Assembly (NCBI GenBank): GCA_036005125.1
Contig: DASYQV010000020.1
Location: 13,859 to 77,858 of the forward strand
Length of the DNA stretch: 64,000 nt
From: DASYQV01 sp036005125
GTDB lineage: Bacteria; Acidobacteriota; Vicinamibacteria; Vicinamibacterales; UBA2999
Reading direction: 5' to 3'
In this document: piece after piece, positions 9,175 to 16,321 of the stretch
Layout: the number at the start of each line of letters is the position of its first letter
Numbering within the stretch: position 1 is the stretch's first letter
Translations under genes and position numbers: made by a program
The notes under the pieces: model-generated
Databases searched by the model: none
The model's input: only the letters and a program-made list of their open reading frames with translations
What the model was told of the DNA's origin: nothing

Positions 9175-9981
9175 ATGCGTCAGATCTGGCTCGTCGCCGG
9201 CAGCGTCTTCAAGGAGTCGGTGCGCGACCGGGTGCCGTACAGCCTCGTTGCATTCGCGGTCCTGCTGATGGCCGCCTCATACCTGATCAGCCAGCTGACC
9301 GCCGGTCAGGACCTCAAGATCATCAAGGACCTCGGGCTTGCGGCCATCGCGACGATCGGTCTGCTGATTGCAATCTTCATCGGCATCGGCCTCGTGTCGA
9401 AGGAGGTCGAGCGGAGGAGCATCTACAGCCTGCTCGCGAAGCCGATATCGCGGGCCAGCTTCATCATCGGCAAATTTTTCGGGCTCGTGTTGACGCTTGC
9501 GGTGAACGTCGGCGCAATGACGATTGCCTACTATGCCGTGCTGGCGTACATGAACTGGATGGCGGAGCCGGGGGTGCGGCAATCGTGGCCCGCTCCGGCA
9601 ACTGATGTCCGGCTCGCCGTGCCGATCGTCCTCATCCTCGCGCAGCTCACGGTGGTCACGGCCATCGCGCTGTTCTTCTCGACGTTTTCGAGCCCGCTGC
9701 TGTCGGCCCTGCTCACGCTCGGCATATGGACGGCGGGCCATTTCAACGCGGACCTCCGGAACTTCCAGGCAGTCGTCGATTCACCTCCGGCTGTCTATAC
9801 GGCGCGCACGCTGTACTACCTGCTGCCCAATTTTGCCTCGTTCGACGTCAAGACGCAGGTCGTCCACGGCGATGCCGTGCCGCCTGCCGACGTCGCCCTG
9901 ACGCTTGCATATGCCGTCGTGTACGTGGCCGCGCTGCTCGTGGCGGCGGTGGCAGTCTTCCGGCGGCGTGACTTCAAGTAG
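9175..9981 (+). CDS. pilI: ABC-2 transporter permease, PilI-like
   Basis: This is a 268-aa integral membrane protein with about six helices: near 20-40, 55-76, 105-130, 145-170, 175-190 and 238-258. It has the ABC-2 hallmark region SKEVERRSIYSLLAKPISR between the second and third helices, which is typical of NosY-like or GldA/F-like permeases. It is encoded 3 nt downstream of its ATPase and upstream of a TPR protein and pilD, matching the Myxococcus pilH-pilI arrangement. The transported substrate cannot be read from the sequence; a role in pilus biogenesis is inferred from the neighbourhood. A generic drug or copper export function remains possible. Confidence 0.8.
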   Translation: MRQIWLVAGSVFKESVRDRVPYSLVAFAVLLMAASYLISQLTAGQDLKIIKDLGLAAIATIGLLIAIFIGIGLVSKEVERRSIYSLLAKPISRASFIIGKFFGLVLTLAVNVGAMTIAYYAVLAYMNWMAEPGVRQSWPAPATDVRLAVPIVLILAQLTVVTAIALFFSTFSSPLLSALLTLGIWTAGHFNADLRNFQAVVDSPPAVYTARTLYYLLPNFASFDVKTQVVHGDAVPPADVALTLAYAVVYVAALLVAAVAVFRRRDFK

Positions 9982-10024
9982 ATGATGGGCTGCAGGCTAC
10001 GGACTCCGGGCTACGGGCGAAGTT

Positions 10025-10107
10025 GTAGGCGCGGGTCTTCAGACCTGACGTACGTAGGCCGGGTCTTTCGACCCGGCACTGCGCCGCATCTAAAGATGCG
10101 GCCTACG
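10025..10107. repeat. Paired-hairpin repeat (GTAGGCC family), copy 2
   Basis: A partial half-unit (GCGGGTCTTCAGACCTG) is followed by a full unit with hairpins CCGGGTCTTTCGACCCGG and CCGCATCTAAAGATGCGG between GTAGGCC and GGCCTAC. It occupies the pilI to TPR-protein gap. Confidence 0.85.
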
Positions 10108-10115
10108 ACCCAGGG

Positions 10116-11021
10116 ATGACCCACGCCTACCCTCGTCCCATCGGCGCCATGGCCGCGCTCGTCCTGCTCCTGGCAACGGCGGCGGGACTACAGATGATCC
10201 GCGAGCGGCTCGTGCCCGAACCGCCGGCCGAGCTGCCGATGCTCTGGCTGCATTCGCCCGCTCTCCTCGATCGCATGTCGCTCGAATTCGATGCGCTCGC
10301 AGCCGATATCTACTGGATTCGCGCAGTCGTCTACTACGGCTCCGTGCGCCGTTCCGGCGAGCCAGAGAAGAACTACGACCTGCTCTATCCGCTGCTCGAC
10401 ATCACGACCACGCTCGACCCGCAGTTCCTTGTCGCGTATCGGATGGGGGCCATCTTCCTGAGCGAGGGATATCCCGGGGGTCCGGGCCGGCCGGATCTCG
10501 CCGTGGCGTTGCTCGAGAAGGGACTGAATCACGATCCGAATCGCTGGCAGCTGTTGCACGACATCGGGTTCGTCTACTTCTGGACGATTCACGATTACAA
10601 GACCGCGGCGGCGTGGTTCGAGCGCGCCAGCGAAGTTCCGGGTGCGCCGGTCTGGCTGAAGCCGGTGGCCGCGGGCATGAGCGCCCGGGGGGGCGACCGT
10701 CGAACCGCCCGGCTGATGTGGCAGGAGCTGCTCAAGTCCGACGCCGATTTTCTCGCCGACACCGCGCGTCAGCGGCTCGCGCAGCTCGACGCGCTGGATC
10801 AGATCGACGCGCTCCACTCCCTCATTGCCCGCGTCACGCTCGCCACAGGCCGGCGGCCCACGGCCTGGAGCGATCTGGTGGTCGGGGGATGGCTGCGCGG
10901 CGAACCGCGCGATCCTTCGGGGTTTCCGTACGTGATGGATCCGGCTACGGCGCGGGTGACAGTTTCCCACGAGTCGCGGCTGTTTCCGCTGCCGACCGAC
11001 CTCGCGATTCCGCACTCCTGA
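10116..11021 (+). CDS. Membrane-anchored TPR protein at the PilG position
   Basis: This 301-aa protein has one N-terminal membrane anchor (about 11-27, MAALVLLLATAAGLQMI). A soluble domain follows with helical repeats resembling tetratricopeptide repeats, for example NYDLLYPLLDITTTLDPQFLV and the segments around 125-150 and 160-185. A conserved-looking segment, SLEFDALAADIYWIRAVVYYGS, comes before the repeats. It lies 134 bp after the ABC permease gene and only 1 nt before pilD, so it belongs to the pilus locus. In M. xanthus the third component of the PilGHI system is PilG. This gene may be the functional counterpart by position, but I cannot claim homology from sequence alone, so no symbol is given. 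Confidence 0.75.
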   Translation: MTHAYPRPIGAMAALVLLLATAAGLQMIRERLVPEPPAELPMLWLHSPALLDRMSLEFDALAADIYWIRAVVYYGSVRRSGEPEKNYDLLYPLLDITTTLDPQFLVAYRMGAIFLSEGYPGGPGRPDLAVALLEKGLNHDPNRWQLLHDIGFVYFWTIHDYKTAAAWFERASEVPGAPVWLKPVAAGMSARGGDRRTARLMWQELLKSDADFLADTARQRLAQLDALDQIDALHSLIARVTLATGRRPTAWSDLVVGGWLRGEPRDPSGFPYVMDPATARVTVSHESRLFPLPTDLAIPHS

Positions 11022-11022
11022 G

Positions 11023-11799
11023 ATGTCGACGCTTCTCGCAGAGCTGCCCGCGCTCGTTGTTGCCGCCCTGGTCGGCCTCATCGTCGGCAGTTTTCTCAAC
11101 GTCTGCATTCATCGTCTGCCGCGGAAGGAGTCGGTGGCCTGGCCAGGTTCCCACTGTCCTCAGTGCGGCCATGCGATCGCCTGGTACGACAACATGCCCG
11201 TACTCAGCTATCTCTGGCTGCGCGGGCGCTGCCGTCACTGTCGTGCCGGCATTCCCGTGAGGTACCTCCTCGTCGAGATTGCAACGGCGGCGCTCTTCGT
11301 GGCGGCGGTGCACCTCTACCCGCCCGGCCTCCTCCTGGCGAGCCGGCTTGTCTTCGGTTGCGCGCTCATCGTGCTGTTTGTTGTCGATCTGGATCACCGG
11401 ATCCTGCCGAACGTGATCACGGTTCCCGGAATTGCCGTCGGGTTCGTGTTCGCCGCGCTGTCGGAGCCGGGATGGCGTTCGGCGCTCATCGGCATCGTGG
11501 CCGGTGGCGGCATTCCGCTGGCGATCGCATGGCTGTACGAGAAAGTCCGCGGCCACGAAGGTCTGGGGATGGGCGACGTCAAGATGCTCGCGATGATCGG
11601 CGCGTTCCTCGGCTGGCAGCACATGCTGCTGACGCTGGTGCTCAGCTCGTTCATCGGGTCGATCATCGGCGTGGCTTTCATCGTGGCGGGAAAGGGGGCG
11701 CGGTACGCGCTTCCGTTCGGAACCTTCCTCGCGGTCGGCGCGCTCGCCACGATCGTCGTGGGCGACAGCTTCCTGTCCTGGTACCTCTCGCAATTCTGA
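11023..11799 (+). CDS. pilD: Prepilin peptidase and N-methyltransferase PilD
   Basis: This is a 258-aa type IV prepilin peptidase, a bifunctional inner-membrane aspartyl protease that cleaves before the +1 residue of prepilins and methylates the new N-terminus. The cytoplasmic Zn-binding motif has two cysteine pairs (CPQCGH and CRHC, about 43-72). The catalytic aspartates are in VDLDHRILPN and in the GMGDVKM box. About eight membrane helices follow, starting with GLIVGSFLNVCIHRLP. It would process the five prepilin-like products in this window: two PilA, PilV, PilW and PilX. The stop TGA overlaps the ATG of the next gene by one base, indicating coupling. Confidence 0.96.
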   Translation: MSTLLAELPALVVAALVGLIVGSFLNVCIHRLPRKESVAWPGSHCPQCGHAIAWYDNMPVLSYLWLRGRCRHCRAGIPVRYLLVEIATAALFVAAVHLYPPGLLLASRLVFGCALIVLFVVDLDHRILPNVITVPGIAVGFVFAALSEPGWRSALIGIVAGGGIPLAIAWLYEKVRGHEGLGMGDVKMLAMIGAFLGWQHMLLTLVLSSFIGSIIGVAFIVAGKGARYALPFGTFLAVGALATIVVGDSFLSWYLSQF

Positions 11800-13088
11800 T
11801 GACGCAGTACGGCTATGCGCTCGTTGGCCTCACGGTGCTCGTGGCCGTACTCGTCGGCGTCCTGATGTTTGCCGTACTCCGATTCATGTCGGCCGCACGC
11901 GACACCAAACGGCATCTGCGCGACGGCGGCGGCGGCTCCGAGACGGCGTTCCTGGCTGCGTCGCTTCAGGACGCGATTGCCAGGCTCAAGGCGCAGGAGC
12001 GCGCGATGAGCGCGCGTGCGGAGGCTTCGGAGCGACTGAGCGGGGAGATCGTCTCGAGCCTGACCGCCGGACTGCTCGTTGTCTCGACCGAAGGGCGCGT
12101 GCAGATCCTCAACCGCGCCGGCCATCGGCTGCTGGGACTCCCCGACGGCGTACAGCCGGACAGTTATCGCGAGCTCCTGATGAGCGCCGCGCCGCTGGCG
12201 GCAGCGATCGACGAGTGCCTGTTAACTGGCCGGGCCATCGTGCGGCGGGCCCTGGAGATGCCGCCATCGAGCCGGGCGACGCACTTTGGTGTAACGGTGT
12301 CACCACTTGCGAGCGAAGAGGGCGCGCAGCAAGGCGCGATTTGCCTTTTCTCCGACTTGACGGCGGTTGTCGATCTCGAGGAACAGCTTCGGCTGAAGGA
12401 TACGCTCGCACGTCTCGGTGAGCTGACGGCCGGCATCGCCCACGAGTTTCGGAACGGCCTCGCGACGATTCACGGCTACAGCCGGCTCATCGATCTCCAA
12501 CAGCTGCCCGACGGCTATCGCCCGTACATCGAAGGTATCCGGCAGGAGACGGAGGCGCTGGGGAAAATCGTGACGAACTTTCTGAACTTCGCCAAGCCCG
12601 AACAAGCCGTGCTCCAGCCGGTGGATCTCGGCTCGATCGTGCAAAGCGCGGCCGAAGACGTCAGTCACGACCTCGTAAGAGGGCGGGCGTTGTCGCTCGA
12701 AGGGACCTTTGGCACCGTCCAGGGTGACGATGTCCTCCTGCGGCAGGTGTTCAGCAATCTGGTGCGCAACGCGGTCGAGGCGTGTGAAGGTGCCGGCGTG
12801 GCGCCTCGGGTAACTATTGTTGGCGATGTCGATCAGGTCCAGGGACTGGTACGCGTCTCGGTCAACGACAACGGACCCGGGATCGCGGCGGCCGTCGGCG
12901 ATCGCGTGTTCCGTCCGTTCTTTACGACCAAAGCGCACGGGACGGGCCTGGGCCTGGCCATCGTCCAGAAAATCGTCGTGACACACAATGGCCGCGTTGC
13001 CCTAGGCGCGTCTCCCGAGGGCGGTGCCAGCGTTCAGGTGACGCTGCCGGTTTACAGGGGCGCCAATCATGTGATTCGCGACTTGTGA
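11799..13088 (+). CDS. NtrB-like sensor histidine kinase
   Basis: This 429-aa kinase has one N-terminal membrane helix (about 7-28), a short coiled coil, a PAS-like domain (about 88-195), an H-box GIAHEFRNGLATIHGYS with His215, and a catalytic ATPase domain with N-box RQVFSNLVRNAVEA and G boxes NDNGPGIA and GTGLGLAI. It differs from PilS in having one anchor rather than six helices. The ATG at 11799 overlaps the pilD stop. A sigma-54-type response regulator lies about 3 kb downstream (16322), after the minor pilins, so the two may form a second NtrB/NtrC pair controlling the pilV promoter. The C-terminal residues and stop codon run into an intergenic repeat. Confidence 0.88.
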   Translation: MTQYGYALVGLTVLVAVLVGVLMFAVLRFMSAARDTKRHLRDGGGGSETAFLAASLQDAIARLKAQERAMSARAEASERLSGEIVSSLTAGLLVVSTEGRVQILNRAGHRLLGLPDGVQPDSYRELLMSAAPLAAAIDECLLTGRAIVRRALEMPPSSRATHFGVTVSPLASEEGAQQGAICLFSDLTAVVDLEEQLRLKDTLARLGELTAGIAHEFRNGLATIHGYSRLIDLQQLPDGYRPYIEGIRQETEALGKIVTNFLNFAKPEQAVLQPVDLGSIVQSAAEDVSHDLVRGRALSLEGTFGTVQGDDVLLRQVFSNLVRNAVEACEGAGVAPRVTIVGDVDQVQGLVRVSVNDNGPGIAAAVGDRVFRPFFTTKAHGTGLGLAIVQKIVVTHNGRVALGASPEGGASVQVTLPVYRGANHVIRDL

Positions 13089-13166
13089 TTTGCGATTGAA
13101 GCCGCGAATCACCAATCACAAATCACGAATCAAAATCACAAAATCACAAATCACGAATCGCAAATG
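13065..13166. repeat. Tandem-palindrome element (AATCACAAATCGC family), copy 1
   Basis: Forward units of the type GTGATTTGCGATT are followed by reverse-complement units AATCACAAATCACGAATC. The element begins inside the last codons of the kinase gene and supplies its TGA stop (TTGTGATTT). The same family occurs at 16226, 23070, 41580 and 47978. Confidence 0.8.
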
Positions 13167-13171
13167 AAGAC

Positions 13172-13187
13172 TGGCCCGCTGATTGCT
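13172..13187 (+). promoter_or_regulatory. Sigma-54 (-24/-12) promoter of the pilV-pilW-pilX cluster
   Basis: TGGCCCGCTGATTGCT has exact GG-N10-GC spacing and differs from the consensus core at only one position. The predicted transcription start (about 13198) falls at the GTG start codon of pilV (13199), implying a nearly leaderless mRNA. PilR or the NtrC-like regulator at 16322 are candidate activators. Confidence 0.8.
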
Positions 13188-13198
13188 CATCGGCGGGC

Positions 13199-13669
13199 GT
13201 GTCGATCACATCCCGAATCGCGTCGACGGCCGGCATCTCGCTGGTGGAGGTGATTGTTGCGACGGCGCTCCTCGCGACCTCGATTATCGGCGTGGCACAA
13301 CTCTTCGCCGTCGCCATCGGCTCCAATATCGCGTCGCAGACCGTGACGTGTACGACCGTGCTCGCCGCGCAGAAGTTGGAACACCTGCGGAGCGACACGC
13401 GACTGACGCCATCTCCGCCCCGTGCGCTGGAGGAGGACACGCCGGGCCATGTCGATTATGTCGATGCGTGGGGGAGTGTTCTGGACGAACGCGGCCCTCC
13501 GGATGGCGCCCGGTACGTTCGCCGCTGGTCGGTGCGGCCGTCGCCTGCCGATCCCGAAAACACGTTCATCCTTCAAGTGCGTGTGGCGCGGGTCGGCCCT
13601 CCGGCCAGCCGCGAGCGATTGCCGGGCGAGGCCTGGCTGGTCACCGTGAGGACGAAGGTGGCGCCATGA
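13199..13669 (+). CDS. pilV: Minor prepilin, PilV-like
   Basis: This 156-aa prepilin-like protein has leader MSITSRIASTAG followed by the cleavage site G/ISLVEVIVATALLATSIIG, with Glu at +5. The hydrophobic helix ends near residue 40 and is followed by a small globular domain. The motif LVEVIVATALL, and its position first in a pilV-pilW-pilX-like series, support a PilV-type minor pilin that primes fibre assembly. GTG 13199 is the only start giving a normal leader; no ribosome site is present, and a sigma-54 promoter lies immediately upstream. The stop overlaps the ATG of pilW (ATGA). Confidence 0.82.
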   Translation: MSITSRIASTAGISLVEVIVATALLATSIIGVAQLFAVAIGSNIASQTVTCTTVLAAQKLEHLRSDTRLTPSPPRALEEDTPGHVDYVDAWGSVLDERGPPDGARYVRRWSVRPSPADPENTFILQVRVARVGPPASRERLPGEAWLVTVRTKVAP

Positions 13670-14826
13670 TGATCGAGCTGTTGATATCCACCGCGATCAT
13701 GATGCTGATCACGGGCGTCATGCTCACGCTGATGGGGCCGGTGCAGGGGATCTTCCAGGCGCAGCCCGAGGTATCCGACATGCAGCAGCGATTGCGCGTC
13801 GGCGTGGATGCGCTGGCGAAGGATCTGATCATGGCGGGAGCCGGGACGTATGTCGGGCCCTCGGCCGCCGCGCTGAACAGCGTGTTTGCACCCGTGCTGC
13901 CGTACCGCGTTGGCGATGTCAACGACGATCGCGCGCGGAACGTGCTGTATCGGCCCGACACCATCAGCATTATGTACGTTCCTCCGAGTCCTTCTCAGAC
14001 AACGACGGCCGACGCGATGACCACAACGGCGACGCAGGTGAGGCTGACCGCGCAATCCAGCTGTCCTCCCGGCACACCTCGTTCGCTGTGCGAAATCAGA
14101 GCGGGAATGCGGCTGCTGATCTTCGAGAGCCACGGTCGCCGCGATCTGCTGACGGTGACGCGCGTGGAGGACGACTCGCTTCATTTCGAGCACGACGGCG
14201 CGCTGTCGGTGCCTTACGCGCAGGGCTCCTCTGTCGCCCGGATATCGATGCACACCTACTACGTGAAGTCTGACGTGTCCACCAGGACGTTCCAGTTGAT
14301 GCACTACGACGGCATCGAGACCGACGTGCCGGTGACGGACCACATCGTCGATGTGACGTTTCAGTACTTCGGGGATCCGGTCCCCCCGATGCGTCTTTCG
14401 GAGAGGCCGCTCGACGGCAAGGGTCCCTGGACGACGTACGGCCCGAAACCGCCGGATCCTGCCGAGGACAACGCACCGTGGCCGTCCGGGGAGAACTGCG
14501 TGTTCGTCTTCGACCCGGCGACGGGTGCGCACGCGCCACGCCTGCCGGTGCTCGGTGCTGGCGGGAGCGTTCCGCTCACCGAGGCGATGCTGACGGATGG
14601 GCCGTGGTGCCCGGACGCGATGGCTCGCGATCGGTTCGACGCCGATCTGCTCCGCATCAGGCGCATCCGCGTCAAGTTGCGCGTGCAGGTGGCGCAGGAG
14701 TCGCTGCGAGGCCCGGCAGGACCGCTGTTCGCCCGCGGCGGCACGTTCAATGGCGCCACGCGCTTGGTGCCGGACCAGCAGATTCAGTTCGATATCGCGC
14801 CGCGGAACATGAATCTGACGAGGTGA
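13666..14826 (+). CDS. pilW: Minor prepilin, PilW-like
   Basis: This pilin-like protein of about 386 aa has an N-terminal hydrophobic helix (MMIELLISTAIMMLITGVML) and a large C-terminal domain, as in PilW. The annotated ATG 13666 overlaps the pilV stop, but this start leaves no leader peptide. Reading upstream in frame gives EDEGG/AMMIELL, which has Gly at -1 and Glu at +5 as prepilin peptidase requires. That form would need a non-standard start, for example CTG within the end of pilV. The globular domain contains four cysteines, in SCPPG, SLCEI, NCVFV and WCPDA. The gene is the middle member of a minor-pilin cluster. Confidence 0.78.
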   Translation: MMIELLISTAIMMLITGVMLTLMGPVQGIFQAQPEVSDMQQRLRVGVDALAKDLIMAGAGTYVGPSAAALNSVFAPVLPYRVGDVNDDRARNVLYRPDTISIMYVPPSPSQTTTADAMTTTATQVRLTAQSSCPPGTPRSLCEIRAGMRLLIFESHGRRDLLTVTRVEDDSLHFEHDGALSVPYAQGSSVARISMHTYYVKSDVSTRTFQLMHYDGIETDVPVTDHIVDVTFQYFGDPVPPMRLSERPLDGKGPWTTYGPKPPDPAEDNAPWPSGENCVFVFDPATGAHAPRLPVLGAGGSVPLTEAMLTDGPWCPDAMARDRFDADLLRIRRIRVKLRVQVAQESLRGPAGPLFARGGTFNGATRLVPDQQIQFDIAPRNMNLTR

Positions 14827-14876
14827 TGAACCTCTGTGTCTCTGTGGCCCGTCACAGTTGAATCACGAGAGTCACC

Positions 14877-15575
14877 GTGAGCCGCTTCCCCGACGAACAA
14901 GGCCTCGCTCTTCTCGTGGCTCTCATGACGCTGTTGATGCTGAGCGCCCTTGGCATGGCGCTCACGATGACGACAATGAGCGAGACGGCGGGTGCGCGCA
15001 ACTATCGCGACGGCATCGAGGCTCTTTATGCCGCCGATGGGGCGATTGAGCGTGTCATCCAGGATCTGAGGGCCGCGCCCGATTGGAACCGCCTGCTCGC
15101 GGGCGCGATGACCTCGGCATTCATCGACGGCCCGCCATTCGGCGTGCGTGAGACGGTGGCGGGACGGCTCAACCTCACGGAGGCGACGAACATGCTGCGG
15201 TGCGGCAAGACGACCACCTGCAGCGAGGCCGACATGACCGAGCGTACCGACGATCGACCGTGGGGTCCGAACAATCCGCGCTGGCAGTTGTTCGCCTCCG
15301 GCTCGATGGCCGACATGCTCCCCGGTGTCCTCGCCTCATGGATATATGTTGTCGTCTGGATTGGCGACGACCCGGCGGACAACGATAACGACCCACTGCT
15401 CGACGGCGGGCCGCCACCCGACGGCACGGAACCGGAAGAGAATCCGGGGCTTGATGTGCTCGCCTTGCAGGCGCACGCATACGGTCCAGGTGGGGTGCGG
15501 CGGGCGGTCGAGGTCACGGTCGGCCGGACCCCGGGGAACGGCGTCCGCATAATGTCGTGGCGCGAGCTCAGGTAA
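14877..15575 (+). CDS. pilX: Minor prepilin, PilX-like
   Basis: This 232-aa protein has the leader MSRFPDEQG, a cleavage-like site G/LALLVALMTLLMLSALG and a hydrophobic stretch of about 22 residues, followed by SETAGARNYRDGIEALYAAD. That segment closely resembles PilX/GspK-type proteins (N-terminal PilX domain). The +5 position is Val rather than Glu, as often seen in PilX/GspK family members that cap the fibre tip. The start is GTG 14877. The 50-bp gap after pilW contains CTCTGTGTCTCTGTG-type repeat sequence. No PilY1-like adhesin gene follows. Confidence 0.8.
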   Translation: MSRFPDEQGLALLVALMTLLMLSALGMALTMTTMSETAGARNYRDGIEALYAADGAIERVIQDLRAAPDWNRLLAGAMTSAFIDGPPFGVRETVAGRLNLTEATNMLRCGKTTTCSEADMTERTDDRPWGPNNPRWQLFASGSMADMLPGVLASWIYVVVWIGDDPADNDNDPLLDGGPPPDGTEPEENPGLDVLALQAHAYGPGGVRRAVEVTVGRTPGNGVRIMSWRELR

Positions 15576-15622
15576 CTCCGGCGCTGGCCCACTCCGGGCT
15601 GGCGTCGAAAGGCCCTGGAGCC

Positions 15623-15628
15623 GATAAT
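15623..15628 (+). promoter_or_regulatory. -10-like hexamer 6 nt before a start codon
   Basis: GATAAT ends six bases before ATG 15635, so a transcript initiated here would be leaderless or nearly so. No ribosome site and no clear -35 element are visible. The same geometry recurs at 24495, 31425 and 63231. Confidence 0.45.
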
Positions 15629-15634
15629 TCGACT

Positions 15635-16225
15635 ATGAGGTATGTCTGCAGTGCGGCCACGGTCCTTGTCCTTTCTCTGCTGGCCCTGTCGCCGGCGTGG
15701 GCACAGTCGCTTGGCGACGTCGCCCGGAAGGAAGAGGAACGCCGAAAGGCTATGAAGACGGCCGGGAAGGTCTACACAAACGACACCCTGCGGAAGGAAC
15801 CCGAGGCCGCCCCGCCATCAACGCCGGCGGCGCCCTCGTCGAGCGCGCCTGCGGCGGCCGCTCCCGCTCCGTCGAGCTCGCAGCCTCAGGCACAGAGCAA
15901 GACCGGGGAACCGGCAGCCACACCTCAGCCGGACCAGAAGAAAAAGGATGAGACTTTCTGGCGCGGCCGCATCACCGAGGCTCGGCAGAACCTGGCTCGT
16001 GCCCAGGTGTTTCAGGACGCCCTCCAGAGCCGCATCAACGCGTTGACCACCGATTTCGTCAATCGCGACGATCCGGCCCAGCGCCGCGTGATCGAGGCGG
16101 ATCGACTGAAGGCCCTTGCCGAGCTCGATCGCGTGAAGAAGGAAATCGCGCAGTTCAAGAAGGCCATCGCCGACATCGAAGAAGAAGCGCGCCGCGCCGC
16201 CGTTCCCCCCGGCTGGCTCCGCTAG
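15635..16225 (+). CDS. Secreted coiled-coil protein of unknown function
   Basis: This 196-aa protein starts with a clear signal peptide (MRYVCSAATVLVLSLLALSPAWA, cleavage likely before QS). A conserved-looking segment, SLGDVARKEEERRKAMKTAG and then KVYTNDTL, follows. After it come a Pro/Ala/Ser-rich linker (about 58-100) and a C-terminal charged coiled coil (about 110-190). It is placed between the minor pilins and the NtrC-like regulator, so it might belong to the pilus locus, but it has its own -10-like hexamer and could be independent. I do not recognise a characterised family. Export to the periplasm is the firm inference. Confidence 0.75.
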   Translation: MRYVCSAATVLVLSLLALSPAWAQSLGDVARKEEERRKAMKTAGKVYTNDTLRKEPEAAPPSTPAAPSSSAPAAAAPAPSSSQPQAQSKTGEPAATPQPDQKKKDETFWRGRITEARQNLARAQVFQDALQSRINALTTDFVNRDDPAQRRVIEADRLKALAELDRVKKEIAQFKKAIADIEEEARRAAVPPGWLR

Positions 16226-16319
16226 CCATTTGTGATTTCTGATTTGTGATTGGTGAGCGATGGGTCCAATCACGAATCACAGCTCGAAAGCACAAATCGC
16301 AAATCGCACATCGCAAATG
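16226..16319. repeat. Tandem-palindrome element (AATCACAAATCGC family), copy 2
   Basis: GATTTGTGATTGG-type units are followed by reverse-complement AATCACGAATCAC and AAATCGCAAATCGC units. It starts 3 bp after a TAG stop and ends just before the GTG start of the next gene. Confidence 0.8.
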
Positions 16320-16321
16320 GC

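Noticed and set aside
13164..13253. Short ORF (29 codons) starting at ATG 13164, ahead of pilV
   Set aside because: No ribosome site, the start lies at the repeat edge, and the frame overlaps pilV without any recognisable product.
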